Shown: positions 17,588 to 26,680, counted from the stretch's first letter. The stretch is 64,000 nucleotides of DNA from JACCZX01 sp038216465 (GCA_038216465.1 JBBQQC010000008.1:1-64000); one strand, 5' to 3'. Notes: generated by a model not told the origin, from the letters alone. Numbers and translations are program-made.

Positions 17588-18034
17588 CTAACGCCACAAC
17601 ACGTCGAGGATTTTCTTCTGCGCTCCGCGCGAGATCATCACCAGGCTGTGCGCGATGCGCCGCCCCGGCACGGGTTCACCGGCGCCCGCAGCATTCTCCC
17701 GGCTGCCGGTGTTGCGCGCGAAGTTGCGCTCCAGGGTTGCCGCTGGCAAGGAGCGTTTCTGGTTATGTGCTTCGTCGATTGAACCATCGGTCTTAACCTT
17801 GAAGCGCTGGCAGTAAAACCGCACGATCTCTTTCGGCTTCTTGTTCTCAATGCGACAGACAACCGTTGCGATGTCGACGGTTTGGCCCGCAAAGTGCTGC
17901 AACACCGCGCGCCGGCCGAACAGGAAATCCTCGAACATCGTTTTCGAAAGCGGCGACGCGTCGTCGCCGCGCACGAGAAAGATTCGATAGCCGATGCTTC
18001 TTTTCACTGGATGACCAAGGAATGCAAGAGTCAT
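17588..18034 (-). CDS. Hypothetical protein
   Basis: The 148-residue protein has no recognised domain. The middle (FEDFLFGRRAVLQHFAGQ, then a beta-rich stretch ending RFKVKTDGSID) looks like a genuine folded protein; the C-terminal third is low in predicted structure. There is no clear signal peptide. The start is uncertain: an internal ATG at the FEDFLF element would shorten it by about 30 residues. It is convergent with the diheme lipoprotein gene across its terminator. About 110 bp upstream (18035-18145) I see nothing further. Confidence 0.55.
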   Translation of the reverse strand: MTLAFLGHPVKRSIGYRIFLVRGDDASPLSKTMFEDFLFGRRAVLQHFAGQTVDIATVVCRIENKKPKEIVRFYCQRFKVKTDGSIDEAHNQKRSLPAATLERNFARNTGSRENAAGAGEPVPGRRIAHSLVMISRGAQKKILDVLWR

Positions 18035-18145
18035 ACGCCAGTGCGCCGAGTGACTCTGTGCGGCCGCAGGCGCTGTTACTTATCGGAGCGGGGATAGTCT
18101 CAAAAGATGAAGCGCTTGAGACCTGACAGGGATGACTTGAAACGG

Positions 18146-18280
18146 CTAAGCCGAAAGCGGTGCAATCAGCGCCTGGCCGCAGCCTTGCGAACCTCTTCGA
18201 TGCTCTGATCGGGTCCCATTCAACAACAATCGGTAGCGATGCGCAATGCCGTCGTTGATTACCTTCAATTCCTCATTCAT
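18146..18280 (-). CDS. Possible small ORF, maybe decayed, coupled to the lyase pseudogene
   Basis: An ATG at 18280 overlaps the stop of the upstream lyase (ATGA) and opens a 44-residue frame beginning MNEELKVINDGIAHRY. Later parts of the same DNA look more protein-like in other frames: IVVEWDP in one and DQSIEEVRKAAARR followed by a stop in another. This suggests an originally ~40-residue protein disrupted by two small indels. No family was recognised. The call is tentative. Confidence 0.3.
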   Translation of the reverse strand: MNEELKVINDGIAHRYRLLLNGTRSEHRRGSQGCGQALIAPLSA

Positions 18281-19156
18281 AAGCTACCGCCGCCCGAGGG
18301 CCGCAGAAACTGATCGCTCAATCGGTCATAGTCCGCACTCCTCGTCAGTCGCGCCATCAGCCCATCCGCGGCCACGTTGCGCGCATCGTGCGGCATGCTG
18401 CCGGCAAAGGCCGCCTGCGCGGCTTCATATAGCGCCTGCACCGCCGCGGTAAACCCCTGATGCCCGCGCAAGCAGATGCGAACGCGGCGGTCAGCAAGGT
18501 ACTGCGGATCGATGAGCTCGGCCGCAGGGCCTCCGAGGATAAGCGGCAATGTCACCTCGGCCGAGATACGGTCCAGCTGCGCCCGGGTCTTTACATAGGG
18601 GACGAACAACGCGTCGACGCCTGCTCGCTGATACGCCAGCAGCCTTTGCACGGCGTCTTCGACATCGGTGATCGCCAGCGCGCCCGTGCGGCCAAGAATC
18701 GAAATGCCGCAACCGCGCTGCCGAGCCCGCCGCCCGCATTCTTCCGACGCCCTCTTCCAGCGAAGTCAGGCGTGCGTCCTGCGTCGACCCAAACGCGCGC
18801 GGCAGCAGCGTGTCTTCAATCGACAAGCCCGACGCCCCGGCGCTGGCGAGCTCCTCGACAGTGCGCATCACGCTCAACGCATTCCCGTAGCCGTGATCGG
18901 CGTCCACCAGCACCGGCAGTTGGCTGGCGCGGCAAATGCGGCGCGTCTGCTCGGCCAGCTCGGTCAGCGTCAGCAGCATCAGATCGGGCGCTCCGAGGAC
19001 CGTGAATGACGCGATCGATCCGCCCAGAATGCCGACTTCGAAGCCGACTTCTTCGGCGATGCGCGCCGACAACGGATCGAAGACCGAACCCGCCATCACG
19101 CACCTATCGCTGGCGAGCAGCGCCGTCAGTCTTTGCCGCTTGTTTTCCGCTTTCAT
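18277..19156 (-). pseudogene. Oxaloacetate decarboxylase / isocitrate lyase-PEP mutase family, frameshifted
   Basis: The first frame (from ATG 19156) encodes the N-terminal half of an isocitrate lyase/PEP mutase superfamily barrel: VMAGSVFDPLSARIAEE, VLVDADHGYGNALSV (metal-binding DADHGYGN) and LSIEDTLLPRAFG. After EEGVGRMRAA, near 18700-18730, the homology continues in another frame as GCGISILGRTGALAITD, then RLLAYQRAGVDALFVPYVK, to the stop at 18277. The +1 or -2 shift breaks the gene. Either it is a recent pseudogene or a sequencing/assembly error, since both halves look well conserved. An intact enzyme would decarboxylate oxaloacetate or cleave a related 2-oxo/hydroxy acid. Confidence 0.85.
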
Positions 19157-19373
19157 GTGGGTTCGCTATTCATTTCCGTGTTGCCCATTGTCAAACACCG
19201 GACAGTTTACGAAGAGTCGTCGTCGCAAACGGCGGTCGATACTATCGGGTGCGTCGATGCTCCCAAATGAAAGGCAAAGCGAAATGACCGTTGCGCCTGA
19301 ACGCCATGTCTGGCCCGTTGGCCCGCGCACCGCCGCCCGCCCATGTTGAAGCGACCAGGACGCCGCAGCTGAG

Positions 19374-20207
19374 ATGGTCGTTCACGTCGTGGACGGGACG
19401 TACGAGCTATTCCGGCACTTCTATGGTCTGCGCCGCTTTAATCAGGGTCAGGACCGCCGCTACGGCGCTGTTGTGGGAGTGCTGAACACGCTGCTGGAAA
19501 TGATCGAGGGCGGCGCGCATCACGTCGGGGTTGCAACCGATCATGTGATCGAGTCATTTCGAAACCGACTCTGGCCCGGCTACAAAACGGGCGACGGCAT
19601 CGACCCTGCACTGTGGGCGCAATTTCACCCCCTCGAAGAGGCAATGGCCGCGATGGGCGTTGTTGTGTGGCCGATGATCGAGTTGGAGGCTGACGATGCA
19701 CTTGCTTCCGCCGCGCGGATCGCCGCCGCGGACGCCCGTGTCGAAAAGATCTGCATCTGGACACCCGACAAGGATCTCGCGCAGTGTGTGCGCGGCGACC
19801 GCGTCGTGCAGATCGACCGCAAAGCAAAGAAGATCCGCGACGCGGACGGCGTTCGGCAGAAGTTCGGCGTTGATCCGGCGTTGATCCCGGACTATCTGGC
19901 GCTGGTCGGCGACACCGCCGATGGATACCCCGGCATCACGGGCATCGGAGCGGTGTCTGCTGCGCGACTGCTGAACCGGCACGGCGCGATCGAACAATTT
20001 CCACCGGACGTGCTGGGCGAGCGCCACGATCAGGCGCTGCTATTCAAGAATCTTGCGACGCTGCGTACGGACGCACCACTCTTCGACGATGTGCAGGATC
20101 TGAAGTGGCACGGGCCTACTGCAGCGTTTGCTTCGTGGATCGATCGCATGCAGGCGCCCGCGCTGCTTGCCCGTTGCGTGAAGGCACAGAAAGCGATTGA
20201 CGGATAG
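19374..20207 (+). CDS. 5'-3' exonuclease (PolI N-terminal/FEN-like)
   Basis: The 277-residue protein has the PIN-like nuclease fold of DNA polymerase I 5'-3' exonucleases, but no polymerase domain. Acidic metal ligands are visible at HVVDGTYELFR, ELEADDALA and TPDKDLAQ, and the helix-3-turn-helix DNA-binding motif follows at GDTADGYPGITGIGAVSAA. It probably cleaves 5' flaps or single-stranded 5' ends. It is divergent from the frameshifted lyase; the 217 bp between them (19157-19373) hold no recognisable element. Confidence 0.9.
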   Translation: MVVHVVDGTYELFRHFYGLRRFNQGQDRRYGAVVGVLNTLLEMIEGGAHHVGVATDHVIESFRNRLWPGYKTGDGIDPALWAQFHPLEEAMAAMGVVVWPMIELEADDALASAARIAAADARVEKICIWTPDKDLAQCVRGDRVVQIDRKAKKIRDADGVRQKFGVDPALIPDYLALVGDTADGYPGITGIGAVSAARLLNRHGAIEQFPPDVLGERHDQALLFKNLATLRTDAPLFDDVQDLKWHGPTAAFASWIDRMQAPALLARCVKAQKAIDG

Positions 20208-20229
20208 GGACGCTCGCTAACGCGGCCTC

Positions 20230-20253
20230 GCGCTCCGGCGGCCGCCGGAGCGC
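20230..20253. repeat. 24-bp perfect GC palindrome
   Basis: A perfect palindrome with 12-bp arms (arm GCGCTCCGGCGG, no loop) lies 23 bp after the exonuclease stop and ~150 bp before dctP. No T-run follows, so a classical terminator is unlikely; it could be a protein-binding site, a REP-like element or a cruciform. The rest of the 200-bp gap (20208-20407) shows only the dctP ribosome binding site. Confidence 0.8.
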
Positions 20254-20407
20254 CGAAAGGCGCGCCGGAGTGTCCATCGCCCCTAGAAGTCCAAAATATT
20301 GCGCCTGGAGCCAAGTTCTCTGGGACAATTGCGTTGCCGCACGGGCGACGCTGACCGATCCAAGATCCGCACACTTTGTGGCGCACTACCGTCAAAGGGG
20401 ACAAGAA

Positions 20408-21385
20408 ATGAAACGCAGACTGTTCTTGGCCGCGGTCGCGGCCGCAATCGCGCTTCCGGCCGGCGCTCAGACGATCACGCTGCACGGTGCGTCGCAATTC
20501 AACGACGATCACGCATTCACCAAAGCGCTGGTTCGGTTCGAAGAGCTGGTTAAGAAGTACTACGGCAAGCCGATCAATTTTGTGCTGCACAAGAACAGCG
20601 AGCTCGGCCTGGAAAAGGACTATTTCGCCTACATGAACCAGGGCAAGGCGGTGGATTACGCGATCGTGTCGCCGGCTCACATGTCGACCTTTTCGAAAGC
20701 CGCGCCATTCATCGATGCGCCGTTCCTGTTTCGCGATCTCAGTCATTGGAACAAGGTGCTCGACGCTGACCTGCTGAAGCCGATCGCCGACGAGATTGCG
20801 CAGAAGGCCGACGTGATGTTGATCGGCTACGCCGGGGGCGGCACGCGCAACATCTTCGTCAACAAACCGGTTCGGAATCTGGCCGAGATGAAGAACCTGA
20901 AAGTGCGTGTGCAGGGTGCGCCGATCTGGAGCCGTACGTTCAGTGCGGTTGGGATGTCGCCTACCGTCATCGCCTATAACGAGGTCTACAACGCGATCCA
21001 GAACGGCGTGATCGCGGCAGGCGAGAACGAGGCGGCGGGCGTCGAGCAGATGAAGTTCTTCGAGGTCGCCCCCAACCTGTCGATGACTGAGCACGCCATA
21101 ACAATCCGGCCGATCTGCTTTTCCGGCAAGACCTTCAAGACCCTTCCGCCCGACCTGCAGGCCGCCGTCATCAAGGCAGGCAAGGAAGCCGGAGCCTACG
21201 GCCGCCAAGTCGAGTCTTCGGAGGATGCAGCTAAGCTCGAAGTGCTGGAGAAGGCGGGAAAGTTGAAGCGTGTCCCGTTCACCGACCGCGCGCAAATGAA
21301 GAAGCTGGTCGATCCGGTAATGGCGGACTACGCAAAGGAAATTGGCGCCGACGCGATCTTTCAGAAGATCAACGCCATCCAATAA
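20408..21385 (+). CDS. TRAP transporter solute-binding protein (DctP family)
   Basis: The 325-residue periplasmic binding protein has a short Sec signal peptide (about 1-20, ending LPAGAQ). The DctP fold features are present: the N-terminal strand TITLHGASQFN, the carboxylate-binding region around NLKVRVQGAPIW and YNEVYNAIQNGVI. DctP proteins usually bind organic acids or sulfonates through a conserved Arg (R in LKVRVQG). The ATG at 20408 follows AAGGGGAC. It is the first gene of an operon with the two membrane components, an SDR and a TauD-like dioxygenase. Confidence 0.92.
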   Translation: MKRRLFLAAVAAAIALPAGAQTITLHGASQFNDDHAFTKALVRFEELVKKYYGKPINFVLHKNSELGLEKDYFAYMNQGKAVDYAIVSPAHMSTFSKAAPFIDAPFLFRDLSHWNKVLDADLLKPIADEIAQKADVMLIGYAGGGTRNIFVNKPVRNLAEMKNLKVRVQGAPIWSRTFSAVGMSPTVIAYNEVYNAIQNGVIAAGENEAAGVEQMKFFEVAPNLSMTEHAITIRPICFSGKTFKTLPPDLQAAVIKAGKEAGAYGRQVESSEDAAKLEVLEKAGKLKRVPFTDRAQMKKLVDPVMADYAKEIGADAIFQKINAIQ

Positions 21386-21386
21386 C

Positions 21387-21869
21387 TTGAAGAAGCTTCT
21401 CGACGGCTACCATCGGCTGCTGACGTGGCTGATGGTAGCCACCGTGGCAATCCTGATTGTCCCGGTGACGCTGCAGGTCGTTTCGCGCTACACCGCACTC
21501 ATTCCGTCGTGGATCTGGACTGAGGAGCTGTCGAGGTTCCTCTTCATCTGGATGATCATGCTGGGCGCGATGATCGCCGTGCGCGAAGGCACCCACTTCG
21601 TGGTGGATGTGCTGCCGCCGCTGCGACCACGCGCCAATGCGCTTGTGGGCATAGTTAGCGCGCTCTTCGTGCTGGTTTTTGCATTGGTGTTCATCGGCTG
21701 GGGGATTCAGTTCGTGCGCTTCGGCTGGGATCAGCATTCCGAGCTCGCCGAGCTGCCGATGACCTTCATCTTCATTGCGTGGCCGGTTGCCGGCATCACA
21801 TGGGCGCTCTTCCTCGGAGAATCGCTGCTCACGAATTTTCGATTGCTGACCGCAAAGAACGGCGAATGA
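21387..21869 (+). CDS. TRAP transporter small permease (DctQ family)
   Basis: This ~160-residue membrane protein has four predicted helices, including the TEELSRFLFIWMIMLGA signature of DctQ subunits. No ATG lies at the expected place: I chose TTG 21387, one base after the dctP stop; the first in-frame internal ATG (about 21430) would cut into helix 1. The stop overlaps the dctM start (ATGA). It links dctP uptake to the large permease. Confidence 0.85.
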   Translation: MKKLLDGYHRLLTWLMVATVAILIVPVTLQVVSRYTALIPSWIWTEELSRFLFIWMIMLGAMIAVREGTHFVVDVLPPLRPRANALVGIVSALFVLVFALVFIGWGIQFVRFGWDQHSELAELPMTFIFIAWPVAGITWALFLGESLLTNFRLLTAKNGE

Positions 21870-23185
21870 CTTCGGCCGCACTTTCGCCGCACTTCGCGGC
21901 GCTCCTGTTGTTTGGTGTTTTCCTCGTGCTGATCCTGGTGCGTGTGCCGGTGGCGTTCGCACTGGGGCTGGCCTGCCTGCCGATCCTCGTCATCGAGCCG
22001 CGCCTGTCGCCGATGATGCTGTTCAACGAAACCTTCAAGGCCTACAACTCATTCATCCTGCTGGCAGTGCCGTTTTTTCTGCTCACTGCGAACCTGATGA
22101 ACGTGGGCGGTATCACGGACCGGCTGGTGCGTCTGTCGCGCGCGATGGTGGGCAACTTCCCCGGCGCGCTCGCGCAGATCAATGTGATCCTCTCGGCCTT
22201 TTTTGCCGGCATCTCCGGCTCATCGACCGCGGATGCAGCCAGCCAGAGCAAGATCTTCATCGACGCGCAGGTCAAGGAGGGCTATGGACTGTCGTTTTCG
22301 ATCGCCATTACCGCCGTGTCCGCGGTACTCGCCGTCATCATTCCGCCCTCGATACTGATGATCGTCTGGGGTGGCGTGATCTCGACATCGATCGGGGCGA
22401 TGTACTTGGCAGGCATCCTGCCCGGCCTGCTGATCGCCGCAGCACAGATGGTGACGGTGCATGTCTACGCAAAAATCTACAACTATCCGGTTTACCCGCG
22501 CGCGACGCTGAAAGAATTTCTCTACTCGGCGTGGATCTCAGTGCCCGCGCTTTTCTCCATGTTCATCATCGTGGGCGGCGTATTGCTCGGATGGTTCACG
22601 CCGACGGAGTCGGCGGCGGTCGCAGTGATCTACGCAGCAATCCTGTCGATCTTCGTTTACCGCGAAATGGACAGCAAGAAGCTCTGGGAAGCGCTGAGGG
22701 AAACCGGCCGCCTTTCGGCGGTAGCACTCTTCTGCGTGGGTACGGCGTCAGCCTTTGGCTGGCTGCTCGCCTACTATCAGATTCCGAAGGCACTTCTTGC
22801 CAACGTTGCCGGCTGGGGCATGGGCATTACCGAGGCGGGGTTCTTCATCGCCTTCGTGTTCCTGGTGGTTGGATGCTTCCTCGACGCGATACCGGCAATC
22901 ATTATCTTCGGAACTATCCTGCAGCCGCTCGTGCAATCGGTAGGCATGCATCCGATCCATTTTGCGATGATCGGCATTGTCGCACTCGCCTTCGGGCTGG
23001 TGACGCCGCCTTACGGACTGTGTCTGATGATCGCCTGCTCGGTCGCCAAGGTGCCCGTGCGTTTCGCCTTGAAGGACACGCTGATCATGCTGGCGCCGAT
23101 GCTGCTGATGCTGGCGGCGATCATCATCTGGCCCGAGATCCCGCTGATTCTGCCGAAGCTGATCGCGCCTGAATTGCTTAAATGA
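21866..23185 (+). CDS. TRAP transporter large permease (DctM family)
   Basis: The 439-residue membrane protein has about 12 hydrophobic segments and the DctM signatures: AVPFFLLTANLMN, GISGSSTADAASQSKI, VIIPPSILMIVWG and GLVTPPYGLCL. It forms the Na+-coupled channel with DctQ. The start at 21866 overlaps dctQ, and the stop overlaps the SDR start. The loop region differs from the second DctM at 30723 (for example ALSGSAVADAAALSALL there), so the two TRAP systems are not recent copies. Confidence 0.95.
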   Translation: MTSAALSPHFAALLLFGVFLVLILVRVPVAFALGLACLPILVIEPRLSPMMLFNETFKAYNSFILLAVPFFLLTANLMNVGGITDRLVRLSRAMVGNFPGALAQINVILSAFFAGISGSSTADAASQSKIFIDAQVKEGYGLSFSIAITAVSAVLAVIIPPSILMIVWGGVISTSIGAMYLAGILPGLLIAAAQMVTVHVYAKIYNYPVYPRATLKEFLYSAWISVPALFSMFIIVGGVLLGWFTPTESAAVAVIYAAILSIFVYREMDSKKLWEALRETGRLSAVALFCVGTASAFGWLLAYYQIPKALLANVAGWGMGITEAGFFIAFVFLVVGCFLDAIPAIIIFGTILQPLVQSVGMHPIHFAMIGIVALAFGLVTPPYGLCLMIACSVAKVPVRFALKDTLIMLAPMLLMLAAIIIWPEIPLILPKLIAPELLK

Positions 23186-23949
23186 GCGGCGCTGACTTTC
23201 GTCTCGATGATTGCACCGCGCTGGTGATTGGCGGTACCAGCGGCATCGGACTCGAAATCGCGCTCGGCTTCCAGGCCGCGGGTGCACGCGTGATTGTGGC
23301 AAGCCGCGACGCAAGCAAGATCGAAACCAGTGTCGCCAAGTTAAAGCACCAAGATCCGGACTGCGTGGGTTATAGCGTCGATGCCGGCGAGCCCGCCGAT
23401 ATGCGCCGCTTTGCCGCGCAGGTGTGGGCCGATAAGGGTCCGATCGATATCCTGCTCAACGCGCAGGGCACCACGGTGATTAAGCCGGCGCTCGATTTCA
23501 GCGAAGATGAATATGCGACGGTAATGCGTACGAATATCGACGGCGTGTTCTGGGCTTGCACCGAATTCGGCCGCCGTATGGTAGAGCGCGGCAGTGGCAG
23601 CATCATCAACATCGGCTCGCTTTCGTCGTTTCGTGGTTGGCCCGGAAGCAGCGTTTACGCGATGACCAAGGCAGCGGTGGTATCACTGACGCAGTCAATC
23701 GCTGCGGAGTGGGCGAACACCGGAGTACGCGTCAACGCAATCGCACCGGGATTTTTCATGACGCCACTCAATGAGAAGAAAATGTCCGATGCGCGCAAGG
23801 CGCTTGCGATAGCGCGTACCCCGATGGGGCGCTTCGGGCAGTTGTCTGAACTTGTGGGCGCGGCCGTATACCTCGCATCGCCCGCCGCAGGCTATACGAC
23901 AGGGGCGACTATTTCCGTGGACGGTGGATTCCTCGCGAACGGGCTTTGA
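23182..23949 (+). CDS. Short-chain dehydrogenase/reductase
   Basis: The 255-residue classical SDR has the nucleotide motif GGTSGIGLEIA (about 17-27), an NAQG element, catalytic Ser in NIGSLSSF and YxxxK in YAMTK. It probably oxidises an alcohol or reduces a ketone derived from the TRAP substrate, NAD(P)-dependent. It overlaps dctM by 4 bp at the start, and its stop shares the A of the next ATG. This tight coupling supports a shared pathway. Confidence 0.93.
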   Translation: MSGADFRLDDCTALVIGGTSGIGLEIALGFQAAGARVIVASRDASKIETSVAKLKHQDPDCVGYSVDAGEPADMRRFAAQVWADKGPIDILLNAQGTTVIKPALDFSEDEYATVMRTNIDGVFWACTEFGRRMVERGSGSIINIGSLSSFRGWPGSSVYAMTKAAVVSLTQSIAAEWANTGVRVNAIAPGFFMTPLNEKKMSDARKALAIARTPMGRFGQLSELVGAAVYLASPAAGYTTGATISVDGGFLANGL

Positions 23950-24794
23950 TGCTTGCTTTGAACAAGCTATCCGACGGGTTCGGCGTCGAGGCTGAAGGCA
24001 TCGATCTCGCCTTACCTCTGAACAATGGTGCGTTCAAAGAGATAGAGAGCGCGTTCTTCGCCGGCCAGGTGCTGGTGCTTCGGGGCCAGCGACTGACGCC
24101 CGCGCAGTTTCACGCATTTGCGCGGCGCTTTGGTCCGCCCGAACCGCACGTGATCGATCAGTTCCACCATCCGGAGTGCGCTGACATTCTGATTCTGTCG
24201 AACGTGGTGAAGGATGGCGTGCCGACCGGCCTTGCGGACGCCGGCACCTACTTCCACACCGACTACTCCTATCTCGATGTGCCCGCACGGTGCACGATGC
24301 TGTACTCGGTTGTCGTGCCGAAGGTCGGCGGCGACACCCTATTCGCCAACCAGTACACCGCCTACGACGATCTCTCCGCATCGATGAAGGCGCGCATCGA
24401 GAAGCTGGTCGGCCTGCACCATTACGGCAACCGTGACGACCTGAACGAAGCGTCGCGCACCGTCGCCTCGGTATTGACCGACGAGCAGAAAAACCGAATG
24501 AACTGGGTCAGGCATCCGCTCGCGCGTGCGCACCCGGTGACCGGCCGGAAGGCGCTGTATGCGGTGGCGGGCAGCTCGTTCGGCATTGAAGGCATGCCCG
24601 ACGACGAGGCAATCGCGCTGCTCGACGAGCTGAAGGCACACGCGACGCAGCCGAAGTACCTTTATCGGCTCAGGTACACCGTCGGCGATCTGGTAATTTG
24701 GGACAACGCATCGCTGCTGCATTCGGCGACACTGATCGATCCCAATGATGCCCGCACCCTGTGGCGCATCACGGTGAAGGAGTCCACCGTCTGA
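23949..24794 (+). CDS. TauD/TfdA-family Fe(II)/2-oxoglutarate dioxygenase
   Basis: The 281-residue enzyme has the iron triad H103-x-D105 (YFHTDYSY) and a distal His in ASLLHSAT, plus the 2-oxoglutarate Arg near the C-terminus (RTLWRITVK). Family members hydroxylate taurine, sulfonates, 2,4-D or other carboxylates, often causing C-S or C-O cleavage. ATG 23949 is chosen because it overlaps the SDR stop (TGATG); an in-frame TTG one codon earlier is less likely. With the TRAP and SDR genes it suggests uptake and oxidative attack on one organic acid or sulfonate. The substrate is inferred only. Confidence 0.92.
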   Translation: MLALNKLSDGFGVEAEGIDLALPLNNGAFKEIESAFFAGQVLVLRGQRLTPAQFHAFARRFGPPEPHVIDQFHHPECADILILSNVVKDGVPTGLADAGTYFHTDYSYLDVPARCTMLYSVVVPKVGGDTLFANQYTAYDDLSASMKARIEKLVGLHHYGNRDDLNEASRTVASVLTDEQKNRMNWVRHPLARAHPVTGRKALYAVAGSSFGIEGMPDDEAIALLDELKAHATQPKYLYRLRYTVGDLVIWDNASLLHSATLIDPNDARTLWRITVKESTV

Positions 24795-24837
24795 AGGCGC
24801 TAATGAACAAGCCATAAGCGCTGAGAGCGGTCCGCGC

Positions 24838-25653
24838 TCACTGGAACCAGGGATGTTGGCCCGTTTCGAACTGGTTGGTCGTATTGTTCTGAACAGCCCA
24901 TAGCTGTTTATCCGTGTCGTTGCACGAACGCTGTATCAGTTGGTTGTTCGGGCCCTCGGTCAAGCAGGCGTCGCCGAGTCCGAGCGCGCTGTTCTCGAAT
25001 CGGTAAAACCCCTTGCCACCCGACAACTGCATACGAAAGCTCCTCCATTGTTGCCGAGTGTCCGTGACATCGCAGAGCGACAAGCCGATCTGAGCATTCT
25101 GTGCATCTTGTGTCGAACGCAAACACCGACAGGGCAACTCGATTGACTCGAGCTGTCCGACATTGCTGCCAATTCCTCCCAAAAGGATAAAGTGCCAGCG
25201 TGTACTGGTTGTTCCAAGGTTCTGGGCGACCGAAACATTCGGGTTGTTGATGCTCGCCCAGCTTAAGTTGTCGCCCTGCGCGAAAGGCGTCTTAAAGGCT
25301 GCCTGGCTAGGACCCGCCGCAACTACGCAAATCTTCCTCTCCTCCGCGGGGCGATACTTCCCTCCCGAGCAGTACGAGCAGTCGACATCGGCCGCGACGA
25401 AAACCTTGTGCCGCCCTAGCGGCAGGCTAAGCTCGCCCTCGCTGTGGGTCGACGTGCTAGTCATCTGGTTGCTGACGTCTGTCCCGTCGACTGTTACCTG
25501 CACTGCCGAAAGGCGCGGGTTTGCCTGCATCGACACCCTTGCTTTGGCGGGGAGCGTGACGATGCTGCCATCTTTGGGCTCCACGACGTCAAAACTCGAG
25601 CAGGCGGCAAGGGCCGCGAGCGAGACGGCGGCAAAAAACATTTTAATCGGCAT
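24838..25653 (-). CDS. Lipoprotein with C-terminal ricin-like beta-trefoil region
   Basis: The 271-residue protein has a lipoprotein signal with lipobox LAAC (C18). An Ig-like/beta N-terminal region (about 20-90) has VSMQANPRL and VTVDGTDVSNQM. The last ~100 residues resemble a ricin-type lectin repeat: a GLGDACL-type turn followed by QLIQRSCNDTDKQLWAV, the Q-x-W motif. Several Cys pairs (CSYC, CRC) may form disulfides. It probably binds carbohydrate at the cell surface. It converges on the TauD gene with a 43-bp gap. Confidence 0.75.
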   Translation of the reverse strand: MPIKMFFAAVSLAALAACSSFDVVEPKDGSIVTLPAKARVSMQANPRLSAVQVTVDGTDVSNQMTSTSTHSEGELSLPLGRHKVFVAADVDCSYCSGGKYRPAEERKICVVAAGPSQAAFKTPFAQGDNLSWASINNPNVSVAQNLGTTSTRWHFILLGGIGSNVGQLESIELPCRCLRSTQDAQNAQIGLSLCDVTDTRQQWRSFRMQLSGGKGFYRFENSALGLGDACLTEGPNNQLIQRSCNDTDKQLWAVQNNTTNQFETGQHPWFQ

Positions 25654-25716
25654 GGTTTCCCTCTCCGTCTGGGGCTACGTTGGACGCGCACACAGTGCGG
25701 ATCACGCGCTCGCCGA

Positions 25717-25733
25717 GCTATTTTTACAATAGC
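25717..25733. promoter_or_regulatory. Inverted repeat in divergent lipoprotein/DUF1684 region
   Basis: GCTATT (25717-25722) and AATAGC (25728-25733) form a perfect 6-bp inverted repeat with a 5-bp spacer, in the only AT-rich patch of the 142-bp divergent region. It could be an operator for one or both genes. Untested. Confidence 0.3.
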
Positions 25734-25795
25734 AAACGAAGGGCTCCTTGCAGGGATTGCCCGCGATCCAAATCCGGCGTAGAGAGGTTGTCGCC

Positions 25796-26680
25796 ATGAC
25801 GCACTTCATGTCACAAGCAGTTCGACTTGCGTTACTCATTTCGCTCCTTCTCGGCGCCTCAGCCATGGCGACGGACACGCAATACGTCGAAGAGGTAGCG
25901 AAGTGGCGGCAGGAGTTTGATGCGGACATTCGCACCGGCGGCTGGCTGATCACCATCGGGCGTGAAAAAATCCGTGAGGGGACGTGGGCTCTCGGTGCCA
26001 GTCCCGAGTCGGGCATTGTTCTGCCGGCCCCCTCGCCTCTGCGCGTCGGAACTCTGATTCGCCGCGGCGACCACTTCGAATTTGAGCCGGCGTACAAAAC
26101 CAACGTCTTCATCGACGATCGTGCCGTGACAAGCCGAACGGAATTGTCAACACAGCAAGGGACCGGGAAGATCACGGCGGGCGATCTATCGCTCGCAGTG
26201 CGTCGGATCGCTGACGACTATTACCTAAACATCGAGTATCCAAACAACCCGGCCATCGCTGAGTTCAAGGGTTCAACTTGGTTCGGTATTGATCCCACGT
26301 ATCGAGTGGTAGCCAAGTTCCTGCCGTATCAGAAGCCACAAGAGGTGCCTCTGGCGCTGAGCTTCGAGAATGCAAGCAAGACTTTTACTTCAACGGGCGA
26401 CGTCGTTTTTCACGCGAGCGGTCAGTCGATGAAGCTAAAGACGTTCATTTTGGGAGACGAGCTCTTCTTGATATTTCAGGACCAGACGAATGGCGTTGAG
26501 ACCTATGGCGGAGGGAGATTTCTCTCTGCCCCGCTACCGGAAAATGGTCTTACGACGCTGGATTTCAACAAGGCTTTCAATCCGTACTGTGCGTTCAATT
26601 CTTACGTCCTGTGTCCCGTAACTCCGGCCGGCAATCGTTTAGCCGTAAAGATTGCTGCAGGAGCTCAGTTCCGCAAGTAA
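25796..26680 (+). CDS. DUF1684 domain-containing secreted protein
   Basis: The 294-residue protein begins with a signal peptide (about 1-22, LLGASAMA). The C-terminal DUF1684 signature is clear: ETYGGGRFLSA, LDFNKAFNPYCAFN and a following CPVTP motif. DUF1684 proteins are secreted or periplasmic with no firmly known function; a phosphatase/binding role has been suggested but is not visible here. ATG 25796 is chosen because it follows AGAGAGG at a good distance and starts the signal peptide. The 183 bp after it (26681-26863) hold no recognised element beyond a 4-codon ATG-stop frame just before the next gene. Confidence 0.88.
   Translation: MTHFMSQAVRLALLISLLLGASAMATDTQYVEEVAKWRQEFDADIRTGGWLITIGREKIREGTWALGASPESGIVLPAPSPLRVGTLIRRGDHFEFEPAYKTNVFIDDRAVTSRTELSTQQGTGKITAGDLSLAVRRIADDYYLNIEYPNNPAIAEFKGSTWFGIDPTYRVVAKFLPYQKPQEVPLALSFENASKTFTSTGDVVFHASGQSMKLKTFILGDELFLIFQDQTNGVETYGGGRFLSAPLPENGLTTLDFNKAFNPYCAFNSYVLCPVTPAGNRLAVKIAAGAQFRK

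Noticed and set aside
20030..21382. 450-codon minus-strand frame opposite dctP
   Set aside because: It mirrors the clear DctP and exonuclease genes and has no protein family features.
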